In this document: positions 24,272 to 32,700 of the stretch, piece by piece
Numbering within the stretch: the stretch's first letter is position 1
Layout of the letters: each line of letters begins with the position of its first letter
Assembly: GCA_035765895.1 (NCBI GenBank)
Contig: DASTWL010000023.1
Coordinates: forward strand, 1 to 41,309
DNA length: 41,309 nt
Reading direction: 5' to 3'
Source: Verrucomicrobiia bacterium
GTDB taxonomy: Bacteria > Verrucomicrobiota > Verrucomicrobiia > Limisphaerales > DSYF01
Position numbers and translations under genes: made by a program
Notes under the pieces: generated by a model
Database searches by the model: none
Told to the model about the DNA's origin: nothing
The model's input: the letters and a program-made list of their open reading frames with translations, nothing else

Positions 24272-25033
24272 TCAACTGCCCGGCTTGGCCTCAAACGTGA
24301 AATCCACCTTCACGTCCTGGTCCTTGACCACGATCTTTTGGGTCTGCTTGCCGGCCTTGCGATGCGCGGCTTCCAGCGTGTATTCGCCGGGCGGAACATT
24401 GTGAATGCGAAACGTGCCATCCTTCGCGCTCACGGTAAACCACGGATGGTCGAAGACGCTCACGTAGGCAAACATCCACGGGTGCACGTCGCACTTGAAG
24501 CGCACAAACTCCTCCGGCGCCTTGAAGGAAAAACTCAAATCGCCCGAGTTGGGCATCTGCGCCTGGTTTTCCTCCGGATTGTCCGACGCGGTGGGCGTGA
24601 CGTGCACGTTGTGCAAAACGGGATCCGAATTGCGGACGAGGATTTTTTGTCCGGTCTGACACGCCGCAATGTAAGGATCATACTCGCACCCTTTCTGATC
24701 GATCACCAAAGGCGCGGCTCCGGCCCCGGTGGATTTGCCGTGAACATCGGCCAGGCCCACCACGACGTCCGCCAGCCCACCCTGCGGCCCGACCGCGTAA
24801 AAGTGCGTGGTCGGCATTTCAGCATGCAGCTTGCCGCAATTTGGATCGTTCTTCAGGGGCGCGATGTCGATTTCCTTGGGCGGTGTGCCTTTGAAAGTAA
24901 TCGTGCCGTAAATGTCCGCCGCCCGCGCCGCGGACAGGCCGAGCAGCAGGCCGCCTGCGGCGAAGAGCATCGCGGCCAGCGGCGGCAACGAGCGACGATA
25001 GTTCGAATTGAGCGGAATCATCCTTGGTTTCAT
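24272..25033 (-). CDS. Secreted cupredoxin-like protein with carboxypeptidase-regulatory-like tail
   Basis: The 253-residue product has a signal peptide (about 1-38, ending SAARA). Residues about 105-195 resemble a plastocyanin-type cupredoxin. The candidate copper ligands are a histidine in LHNVHV (141 or 144) and the C-x2-H-x2-M set in FKCDVHPWM (C181, H184, M187), spaced as in type I copper sites. Residues about 200-250 form a beta-sandwich like carboxypeptidase regulatory domains (DGTFRIHNVPPGEYTLEAAH). The start at 25033 has AAAGGAAG 4 bases upstream; the longer frame to 25186 is not supported. It is probably a periplasmic electron carrier or copper-binding protein. Confidence 0.78.
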   Translation of the reverse strand: MKPRMIPLNSNYRRSLPPLAAMLFAAGGLLLGLSAARAADIYGTITFKGTPPKEIDIAPLKNDPNCGKLHAEMPTTHFYAVGPQGGLADVVVGLADVHGKSTGAGAAPLVIDQKGCEYDPYIAACQTGQKILVRNSDPVLHNVHVTPTASDNPEENQAQMPNSGDLSFSFKAPEEFVRFKCDVHPWMFAYVSVFDHPWFTVSAKDGTFRIHNVPPGEYTLEAAHRKAGKQTQKIVVKDQDVKVDFTFEAKPGS

Positions 25034-25136
25034 GTGGCTTCCTTTGCGTTTGGTTGTTGGCGTCATCAAAACCGTCCAGCCGCCGACGCCCGGCGCGAAC
25101 GCTGTGGGAGTTGGACAGCCGGCCCGCGCGAAACGC

Positions 25137-26576
25137 TCAAATTCCGTCGGGGCCGGGCGCGCGTCCGGTGGCGGGATGCAGCCCAAATTGCACCAGTTTG
25201 GCGTGCATCGTGATGCGCGTGACGCCGAGCCAGCGCGCCGCGCGGGCCTGGTTGCCGCCCGCCCGCTGGATGGCCCGGGCGAACAGCTCCCGTTCCACCG
25301 CCGCGGTCACCTGCGCATGCACGCCGGTCGATTCGCCCCGCTGCGCGGCGTCGAGAATCTGGTCCAGCCATTCGCCGAGGGATGGCTTGAGCAGCGCCGG
25401 CCCGCCGGTGTTGGCGGCAAGCGTGGCCCGCACATGGTCCGGCGAAATGGTGTAGCCCTGCGCCGCCAGCAGCACCTTGCGCACGACGTTTTCCAGTTCG
25501 CGCACGTTGCCGGGCCAGTTTTGCTGTTGCAGACAGGTCATCGCTTCGGGGTGAATCGAGGGGGCGGCCGTGCCGAGGGCCGGCCCGTGACGGGCCAGAA
25601 AGTAGCGGACCAGTTCCGGGATGTCCTCACGCCGGTGCCGCAAGGCCGGCAGCGTGAGCACGACGACGTTGAGGCGGTAGAACAAATCCTGCCGGAATGT
25701 GCCCGCTGCCATCGCGGCCTCCAAATCGCGATGCGTGGCGGCAATGACGCGGACATCCACCGGAATGATTTCCTTCCCGCCCAGCCGCCGCAGCGTGCGT
25801 TCCTGCAGCACGCGGAGCAATTTCACCTGCGTGCCCAACGTCATGTCGCCAATCTCGTCCAAAAAAATCGTGCCGCCGCCGGCCTGTTCAAACCGGCCAA
25901 TCCGCCGCGCGTCGGCGCCCGTGAACGCCCCGCGCTCGTGCCCGAACAATTCGCTCTCGAGCAGCGTCTCCGGGATGGCTGCGCAGTTGATGGTGATGAA
26001 CGGCGCGGGCGCGCGGTCGCTGTGTTGATACAGGGCGCGGGCGATGAGTTCCTTGCCCGTGCCGGTCTCGCCGCGAATGAGCACATCCACCGGCCGCGCG
26101 GCGACGCGGCCGATTTCCTTGTAGATGTCCTGCATCGCCGGGCTGCGCCCGACCAGCGCCTCGCGCCGGGCGGCCGGTTCACCCAACGCCACGGGCTCCG
26201 ACAGGCGCCGGTGACTGTCAGCCGCCTTGCGGATCAATTCCAGCAGGCGCGGCGGGTCGAAGGGTTTGAGCAGGTAATCGTAGGCGCCCCACTTCATCGC
26301 CTCGATGGCGGTGTCGGTGGTGCCAAAGGCCGTGGCCAGAATGATCGGCAGCCGGGGCTGGACGGCGTGCAACTGGCGCACGATCTCCAGCCCGTTCGTG
26401 CCGGGCACCTTCAAATCGGTCACCAGCACATCGAACGCCTCCGCCTGCGCGCGCGCCAGTCCGGCGTCGCCGCGCCGCTCCACGACCAGTTCGCAGCCCT
26501 CGCCAGCCAGCAGGCGGCTCAACGTGTCCGTGATGCCGGCGTCGTCTTCGATGAGCAGAATGCGCGTGGGCGTCAT
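25137..26576 (-). CDS. NtrC-like sigma-54-dependent response regulator
   Basis: The 479-residue protein has three domains. A receiver (1-118) has phosphoacceptor D54 in VTDLKVPG and K104 in LLKPF. The AAA+ sigma-54 activator domain (about 140-370) has Walker A GETGTGKE (169-176), the sigma-54 contact loop GAFTGA (216-221) and Walker B GGTIFLDEIGD. A Fis-type helix-turn-helix lies at the C-terminus (AIQRAGGNQARAARWLGVTR). It activates sigma-54 RNA polymerase when phosphorylated by the kinase whose gene overlaps it by ATGA. A sigma-54 promoter match at 28050 makes the nearby receiver genes likely targets. Confidence 0.95.
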   Translation of the reverse strand: MTPTRILLIEDDAGITDTLSRLLAGEGCELVVERRGDAGLARAQAEAFDVLVTDLKVPGTNGLEIVRQLHAVQPRLPIILATAFGTTDTAIEAMKWGAYDYLLKPFDPPRLLELIRKAADSHRRLSEPVALGEPAARREALVGRSPAMQDIYKEIGRVAARPVDVLIRGETGTGKELIARALYQHSDRAPAPFITINCAAIPETLLESELFGHERGAFTGADARRIGRFEQAGGGTIFLDEIGDMTLGTQVKLLRVLQERTLRRLGGKEIIPVDVRVIAATHRDLEAAMAAGTFRQDLFYRLNVVVLTLPALRHRREDIPELVRYFLARHGPALGTAAPSIHPEAMTCLQQQNWPGNVRELENVVRKVLLAAQGYTISPDHVRATLAANTGGPALLKPSLGEWLDQILDAAQRGESTGVHAQVTAAVERELFARAIQRAGGNQARAARWLGVTRITMHAKLVQFGLHPATGRAPGPDGI

Positions 26577-27964
26577 GCGGTGGCTTGGGGCAGGATGATG
26601 CCGAACGTGGTGCCGCGACCGGGCCAGCTCTGATATTGAAGCGCGCCGCCGTGTTTTTCGATGATGCCCGCGGCGATCGACAGGCCGAGGCCCGTGCCGG
26701 TTTCCTTGGTGGTGAAGAACGGGTCAAACAAGCGTTGCTGCACTTCCGGCGACATGCCTTTGCCGTTGTCCGAAACTTCGAGGACCGCCGCGGCCTGCTC
26801 GCGCCCGCCCAGGCGTTTGCGCGTGGCCCGGATCGTGAGCCGGACCGCGCCATTCTCCCCGATGGCATCCGCGGCGTTTTGAATGAGGTTGATCAAAACC
26901 TGCTTGATCTGCGCGGCGTCAGCCTGGACCCGGAGGGCGGGCGTGTCGGCCACGGTCAACTGGATGTTGTGCCGCGCCAGTTGCGGCGTCAGCAGCGTCC
27001 CAACTTCCCGCAGGAGCGCCACCGCATCGACCTCCGTCCGCCGCGGTTCGGTGGGGCGCGCAAACTGAAGGAACTCGTTGACGATGCGTTCGAGCCGCAG
27101 AATCTCCCGCTCGACGAGCTGGCTGTCGGCATGTTCACGCGAACCCGGCGGGAACTGTTTTTGCTGGATGAACAACGCCGCCTTGATGGCCGTCAGCGGG
27201 TTGCGGATTTCGTGGGCCACGCCCGCCGCCAGCAGGCCGAGGGAGGCAAGTTTTTCGCGGCGTTCCAGCAGCGACTGGCTCTCCACCAGTTTCAGGCGCA
27301 GGGGCGCGATCAGGTGGCGGTAAACGCCGAAGGCGAGAATGGCGCCCAACAGAAACAAGCCGCCGAGCGACACCAGCACCAGGGTGTGCAACTGGCCGAT
27401 GGTCTCGTTCGCCTGCCGGACCAGCCCGCTGCGGGACTGGTAATGCGCCTGCGCGAGCGCCTGCCCCAGTTGCGAGAGGTGGTCCGATTCGCGCATGAGC
27501 CCGGCGTATTCGGCCAGCGTGGCGCTTTGCTGGCCGAGCGACTCCAACCGCGTCACCAGCACGCGGGCCACGGCGAGATACTTGTCGTAGGCGGTGTCGA
27601 TTTGCTGCATGAGCGATTGTTCCGCGGTCGTCAGCAGCTTCGGCTTCTGCTGGTCAATCCACCGGTCAAGCTCATGACTGGTCTTGTCGAACCACCGCAA
27701 GTCGGCGGCGTCATGACCGGCGCCGTAACGGTAAAGGGACATGTTCAGCTCGCGGACGTAATCCGCAAACTCGGCGGCGATGCGGAAACTCTCGGAATCC
27801 ACCTGGCCCAGTTGCCCGCGCAACTTCGCGGCGCGGCCCTGGGATGCAAATGTCAGTCCGCCAACCGCAAGTCCCATCAACGCAATCCCCGCGACGAGAA
27901 TCAGGAACCGCATCTTGACCGTCGCGTCACTGGGTGAGAGCTCAGTTGCTTGCCGCCGCAGCAT
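26573..27964 (-). CDS. NtrB-type membrane sensor histidine kinase
   Basis: The 463-residue product has two membrane helices (about 19-38, RFLILVAGIALMGLAVG; and about 192-213, LHTLVLVSLGGLFLLGAIL). They flank a helical periplasmic sensor region of about 150 residues (four-helix-bundle type, rich in Q and L). A HisKA domain follows, with H251 in VAHEIRNPLTAI, and an HATPase with N box (LINLIQNAADAI), DNGKGMS and GTGLGLSIA. It should phosphorylate the overlapping NtrC-like regulator. An internal ATG 51 bases in (MRFLILV) is an alternative start. The ligand is not evident. Confidence 0.93.
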   Translation of the reverse strand: MLRRQATELSPSDATVKMRFLILVAGIALMGLAVGGLTFASQGRAAKLRGQLGQVDSESFRIAAEFADYVRELNMSLYRYGAGHDAADLRWFDKTSHELDRWIDQQKPKLLTTAEQSLMQQIDTAYDKYLAVARVLVTRLESLGQQSATLAEYAGLMRESDHLSQLGQALAQAHYQSRSGLVRQANETIGQLHTLVLVSLGGLFLLGAILAFGVYRHLIAPLRLKLVESQSLLERREKLASLGLLAAGVAHEIRNPLTAIKAALFIQQKQFPPGSREHADSQLVEREILRLERIVNEFLQFARPTEPRRTEVDAVALLREVGTLLTPQLARHNIQLTVADTPALRVQADAAQIKQVLINLIQNAADAIGENGAVRLTIRATRKRLGGREQAAAVLEVSDNGKGMSPEVQQRLFDPFFTTKETGTGLGLSIAAGIIEKHGGALQYQSWPGRGTTFGIILPQATA

Positions 27965-28049
27965 ACTGACTAGACACCCGGACGGCCGGGACGTTCGGTT
28001 TGCGCCGCAAAAGCCGGTGAAACCCGCGGCTTCCGCGCCTCCGGCCGGC

Positions 28050-28065
28050 TGGCACGCGTCCCGCT
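28050..28065 (+). promoter_or_regulatory. Candidate sigma-54 promoter of the receiver genes
   Basis: TGGCACGCGTCCCGCT matches the -24 element TGGCACG exactly and keeps the essential GC of the -12 element at the correct spacing; the two bases before it are CC rather than TT. It is on the plus strand 53 bases ahead of the start at 28119. The adjacent operon encodes a GAFTGA-type sigma-54 activator, which supports the call. Confidence 0.55.
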
Positions 28066-28118
28066 AAACACAGTCCACAGCGGCCCGCCGGGCCGCCCCA
28101 AACCAAACACGCGAAACC

Positions 28119-28688
28119 ATGAAAGCGAATGACCTCTTGATGGAACAAACCCACGGAAGCCGCCCGCCCCGCGAAGGGACCGCCCGCGAGTGGCGCAGCG
28201 CACCGGACGACACGTCGCGACGGCTCACCGCCACGGCCACGAAACGCATTCTGCTGGCCGATGATGATCCGGGCGTGCGCGAAATGGTGGGGCGCGTGCT
28301 GGAGTCCGAGCATTATGTGGTCACCTTTGCCCGCAACGGCCGTGAAGCCGCCCAGCGGTTTTCCGCCAGCGCTCCCGATCTGGTGTTGCTGGATTTGAAC
28401 ATGCCGGATGGCGACGGCTGGAAGACCTTCGGCCAGATGTGCCATGAGGATCCGCTGGTGCCCGTCATCGTCATCACCGCGCGGCCGCATCAACTGACCA
28501 ACGCCGTCGAACTGGGCGTCGATGCGTTGATGGAAAAACCGCTGAACCTGCCGTTGCTGCTCGAAACCATCCGCAACCTGATGGCCGAAACCGAGGCCGA
28601 ACGCACCCAGCGCCTCACGAATCCGGAGTTCAAAACCGTCCTGCTGAGGCCGGCCGACAGCCCACGCCAACCGCAACCCGCCACATGA
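28119..28688 (+). CDS. Single-domain response regulator 1
   Basis: The 189-residue product has a non-conserved N-terminal extension of about 40 residues and then a receiver domain (about 42-165). The acidic pocket is DDD (48-50) and the phosphoacceptor is D92 in VLLDLNMPD. The switch threonine lies in VIVITARPHQ and the conserved lysine in MEKPLN. There is no output domain. The 3' end is a short polar tail. ATG 28140 is an alternative start. It overlaps the next receiver gene by ATGA and is divergent from the kinase/NtrC pair, so it may act as a phosphate relay or sink for that kinase. Confidence 0.88.
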   Translation: MKANDLLMEQTHGSRPPREGTAREWRSAPDDTSRRLTATATKRILLADDDPGVREMVGRVLESEHYVVTFARNGREAAQRFSASAPDLVLLDLNMPDGDGWKTFGQMCHEDPLVPVIVITARPHQLTNAVELGVDALMEKPLNLPLLLETIRNLMAETEAERTQRLTNPEFKTVLLRPADSPRQPQPAT

Positions 28689-29155
28689 ACGCCAAAGCCA
28701 GGGCCCAAACCCTCGCCGCCGCCCACGGAAAAACGCTTTTGCTCGTGGACGACGAACCCGCCGTGCGCGAAATGGTGGGCCGCGTGCTGGCGCAGGAGGG
28801 CTATCGCGTGCTGACGGCTGCCAACGGCGCCGAGGCCGTGGCCATGGCGGCCGCGGATGCGGTGGATGCCGCCCTGCTGGACTTGAACCTGCCGGGCCAG
28901 AGCGGCTGGGACACATTCGAACGGCTCACCACGGCGGATCCTTTTCTGGCCGTGGTGATCATCACGGCGCGCCCGAATCAGTTGCTCAATGCCATCAACG
29001 CCGGCGTGAGCGCGCTGCTCGAAAAGCCGCTCGATTTTGAAACGCTTCTCAAAACCGTCCGCCAGGTGCTGGCCGAATCCGACCGGCGCCGCTTGGAGCG
29101 CATGACCGGCCAGCGCGAAGACATTTACTATCAGCCCGTAACCCATCCCGCGTGA
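28685..29155 (+). CDS. Single-domain response regulator 2
   Basis: The 156-residue protein consists of a receiver domain (about 16-135) with acidic residues in VDDEPAVREM, phosphoacceptor D66 in LLDLNLPGQ, threonine in VVIITARPNQ and lysine in LEKPLDF. A short tail follows. It closely resembles the preceding receiver over REMVGRVL and ITARP-x-QL-x-NA, so the pair probably arose by tandem duplication. The ATGA overlap indicates coupled translation. With no output domain it must act by protein contact or phosphate transfer. Confidence 0.88.
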   Translation: MNAKARAQTLAAAHGKTLLLVDDEPAVREMVGRVLAQEGYRVLTAANGAEAVAMAAADAVDAALLDLNLPGQSGWDTFERLTTADPFLAVVIITARPNQLLNAINAGVSALLEKPLDFETLLKTVRQVLAESDRRRLERMTGQREDIYYQPVTHPA

Positions 29156-29283
29156 CCCGGATGCCGCAGCCGACCCGCGTGCCGCCCGGCGTCCGCCAGT
29201 TGCGAAAAACGTCCGCCGCCGCTGGCGCAATGTCACCCGACGTGTGATAGGTTGTGGCGAAGGGAAACAACCACGTGCGCACC

Positions 29284-29739
29284 ATGAACCAAAACCCCGA
29301 GGCCAAATCGGCGCCCGCCACCGAACCGTGGAAGACCGTGCTGCTCTACGGCGACGCCGAATCCGGTTCGTCCGCGCACCACCTGCTGACGCGGGCGGCG
29401 GCCCGCACCGAGTCCTCCGCCACGTGGGAGTCCGACTTGTGGCGCTTCGACGTAATGCAGGAAAAGCCCGTGGCCGCCCAGGCGTTGAAACAAGCGCAGA
29501 ACGCCGATTTGATCATGCTCTCCGCCAAGGCGATTGAGGAGCCACCGGCCTGGCTCATGGAGTGGCTGGGTGAATGGGCGGTGAACCGCACGGTGCCGGA
29601 TGCCGCCGTGGCGGCGTGGTGCCGTCATGCCGATGATCAACCCGCGACGCCCGGCGTCGAGAAACTCCGTCAGTTTGCCCAAGCGCACGGGCTCGCTTTT
29701 CTTTGCGCCAACGACTACCGCCAACCGTCCGTGGTTTGA
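29284..29739 (+). CDS. Unknown protein linked to receiver genes
   Basis: The 151-residue product is soluble, without signal peptide. The core looks like a small alpha/beta domain: WKTVLLYGDAESGSSAHHLL, a segment WRFDVMQEKPVAAQAL, then NADLIMLSAKAIEEPPAWLM and a C-terminal GLAFLCANDYR. The alternation of hydrophobic strands (TVLLYGD, DLIMLSAK, LAFLCAND) suggests a Rossmann-like or receiver-like fold without an obvious phosphorylation site. A GTG at 29254 could extend it by 10 residues. It follows the two receivers by 128 bases in the same direction. I do not recognise the family. Confidence 0.65.
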   Translation: MNQNPEAKSAPATEPWKTVLLYGDAESGSSAHHLLTRAAARTESSATWESDLWRFDVMQEKPVAAQALKQAQNADLIMLSAKAIEEPPAWLMEWLGEWAVNRTVPDAAVAAWCRHADDQPATPGVEKLRQFAQAHGLAFLCANDYRQPSVV

Positions 29740-29767
29740 AGCGCGCGCAGGTCGTTCCGTAAAAACC

Positions 29768-32700
29768 TCAACGCCGCCGGCTCACCTTCTCCCGGTCGGC
29801 CTTTGCCGTTTGGGCAAACAATTCCTGCTGGTGCCAGCCGCCGCCCAGGGCTTTGATGAGTTGCACGGAAGCAATCAACCGCTGCCCCACAAGTTGCGCG
29901 TTGGCGCGCTCGGCCAGGAGGGCTTCCCGGCTGGCGTCCACCACGTCGAGATAACTCACGATGCCGGACCGGTAGCGATCCGCCGCCAGTTCCGCCGCTC
30001 GCCGGGCGCTGTCCACGGCGCGCTGCTGCGCCTCCGCCTGTTCCGCCAGATGACGAATGCCGGACAGGCTGTTCTCCACGTCGCCAAACGCCACGAGCAC
30101 CTGCTGACGATAGCGGGCCACGGCTTCCTGATACGCTGCTTGTGAGCGTTTGTAGTTGGCGCGGTTGCGCCCGCCCGCGAAAAGCGGCAACGACAGGCTG
30201 GGGCCAATCGACCACGTGTGGCTGTCCCAATTGAACAAATTGTCCACGTCGCCGCTGAGATAGCCGCCGGAACCGGTGAGCGTCAGCACCGGAAAGAAGG
30301 CCGCCTTGGCCACACCAATGCGCGCATTGGCCGAGGCAAGCTGCCGTTCGGCTTCGGCCACATCGGGCCGGCGTTCGAGCAGTTCGGCGGGCAGGCCGGC
30401 CGGAATCTCCGGCGGCCGGGGATGCCAGGTGTTCGTGCCCCGCGACGGCAGGGCAAAGGCCACGGGATTGGCGCCCACCAGAATCGCGATGGCATTCTCC
30501 AGTTCCGTGCGCCGCCGCGCGAGCGAAGCGGCCTCGGCCTGGGTCGTCGCCAGTTCCGTTTCGGCACGGGCCACGTCCAGTTCATTGCCAATGCCGCCTT
30601 CAAACCGGCTGCGCACGAGCTGCAATTGTTGTTGGCGCAAATCAACGGTGGCCTGGACGGTGGCGATCTCGGCGTCCAGCGCGCGCAACGCGAAGTAGTT
30701 TTGCGCCACGTCGGATTGCAGGGTCAGCAACACGCCATAGAACCCCGCCAGGGACGATTGCGCCTCGGCCCGCGCACTTTCAAAACCGCGGCGCACGCGG
30801 CCCCACAAATCCACCTCGTAACTCAGGTCCAACGGTGCGTGAAACGTGTTTGCGGTCAGGGTGCCAAAGCCTGGCTCCTGGTTGGGCGAGTAACGCTGAC
30901 GCGTCAGACTCGGATCGAGAGTCAAGCTCGGCAGCAAATCGCCCCGGGCCACCCGGGCGGTTGCCCGCGCCTGATCCACCCGCGCCACCGCGGCCTTGAG
31001 AGCTTGATTTGACTCCGCGGCCTGCAATTCGAGCCGGTTCAAATCCGTGTCGTCGTAAACTTCCCACCAGCTTCCCTTGGGCAGCGTGTCCAGTGGGTGC
31101 CCTTCCTGCCACGTCCCCACAGCGGCCTCCTTGTATTGGCCGGGCGCCGCGTTCGTAGGCGTTTGATAATCCGGCCCCACCGTCAACAGACCCGCACGGG
31201 CCGGGCTGGCGGCAAGCATCAATCCCAGGGCCACCACGGTCGCCGTCGCGCCGGTGGCACCCAGCGCCGGACCTTTGGCCGCCGGAGCCGGCGCGGGTTT
31301 TTTCTTGGTGCTGAGTTTCATCAGCGAAACATAGAAGACCGGCGTGAGGAAGAGGCCGAATACGGTCACGCCAATCATGCCGGCGAACACCGCCACACCC
31401 ATGGCCTGGCGCATTTCGGCGCCGGCGCCGTGGGATTTCACGAGCGGAAACACGCCCGCGATGAATGCGATGGAGGTCATCAGAATCGGCCGCAAGCGCA
31501 GCCGGCAGGCCTCGATGGCCGCGTCAAACGGGGACAGCCCTTCGTCCTGTTTGTGCTTGGCAAACTCCACGATGAGGATGGCGTTCTTGCACGCGAGCCC
31601 GACCAGCACAATCAGCCCGATCTGCGTAAAGATGTTGTTGTCTCCGCCGAACAGCCAGACACCCGTGATGGCGAACAACAGGCACATCGGCACGATGAGA
31701 ATGATGGCCAACGGCAGCCGGAAGCTCTCGTATTGCGCGGCGAGCACGAGAAACACCAGCAACAAACAGAGCGGATAAACATAGACCGCCGTGTTGCCGG
31801 CCAGGATGCGCTGGTAGGTCAATTCGGTCCACTCCGTCTTCATGCCTTTCGGCAGCGTCTGGTCGGCGATCCGGGTGATGAGTTCCTCCGCCTGGCCGGA
31901 ACTGTATCCCGGCGCCGGGCCGCCATTGATTTCCGCGGCCGGGTAGCCGTTGTAACGCATCGCCCGGTCAGGCCCGTGTGTTTCGGTCACCTTCACAATG
32001 GCACCCAATGGCACCATCTGCCCGCTGGCATTGCGCGTTTTGAGACGCGTGACGTCCTCCACCCGGTCCCGGAAACGTGCGTCAGCCTGCGCCACGACTT
32101 GATACGTCCGGCCAAACCGGTTGAAGTCGTTCACGTAGAGCGAGCCGAGGTAAATCTGCATCGTCTCAAACAGATTTTGCAGCGGCACGCCCTGCTGCTT
32201 GGCCTTCACACGGTCAATGTCAGCATCCAGTTGCGGCACGTTCACGGTGAAGGTCGAGAATACTCCAGCCAACCCCGGTGTCTGGTAACTTTTGCCGATG
32301 ATTTGCTGCACGTTTTGATACAGCGCGTCGTAGCCCAGGTCCGCGCGGTCCTCGACGTAAAACTTGAATCCCCCAATCGTCCCCAGCCCCTGCACGGGCG
32401 GCGGCGGCACCGTCAGGATGAACGCCTCCTGAATCCCGCCGAATTGCCGGTTGAGCGCCTGGGCAATCGCCGGCCCGCTCAACGCATGGCCCGGGCGGTC
32501 CTCGAACGGCTTCAACGTGAAGAACACGATGCCCGCGTTGGGCGCCACGCTGAATCCGCTGATGCTCAGGCCGGGAAACGCCACCGCGCTTTGCACGCCA
32601 GGCTGCTTCAGGCCAATGTCCGTCATGTGACGAATCACGGCTTCGGTCCGGTCCAGCGACGCGCCATCCGGCAACTGGGCAAAAGCGACCAGATATTGCT

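Noticed and set aside
29223-29238. TGGCGC as a sigma-54 element ahead of the 151-residue gene
   Set aside because: The -12 GC is missing at the required spacing.
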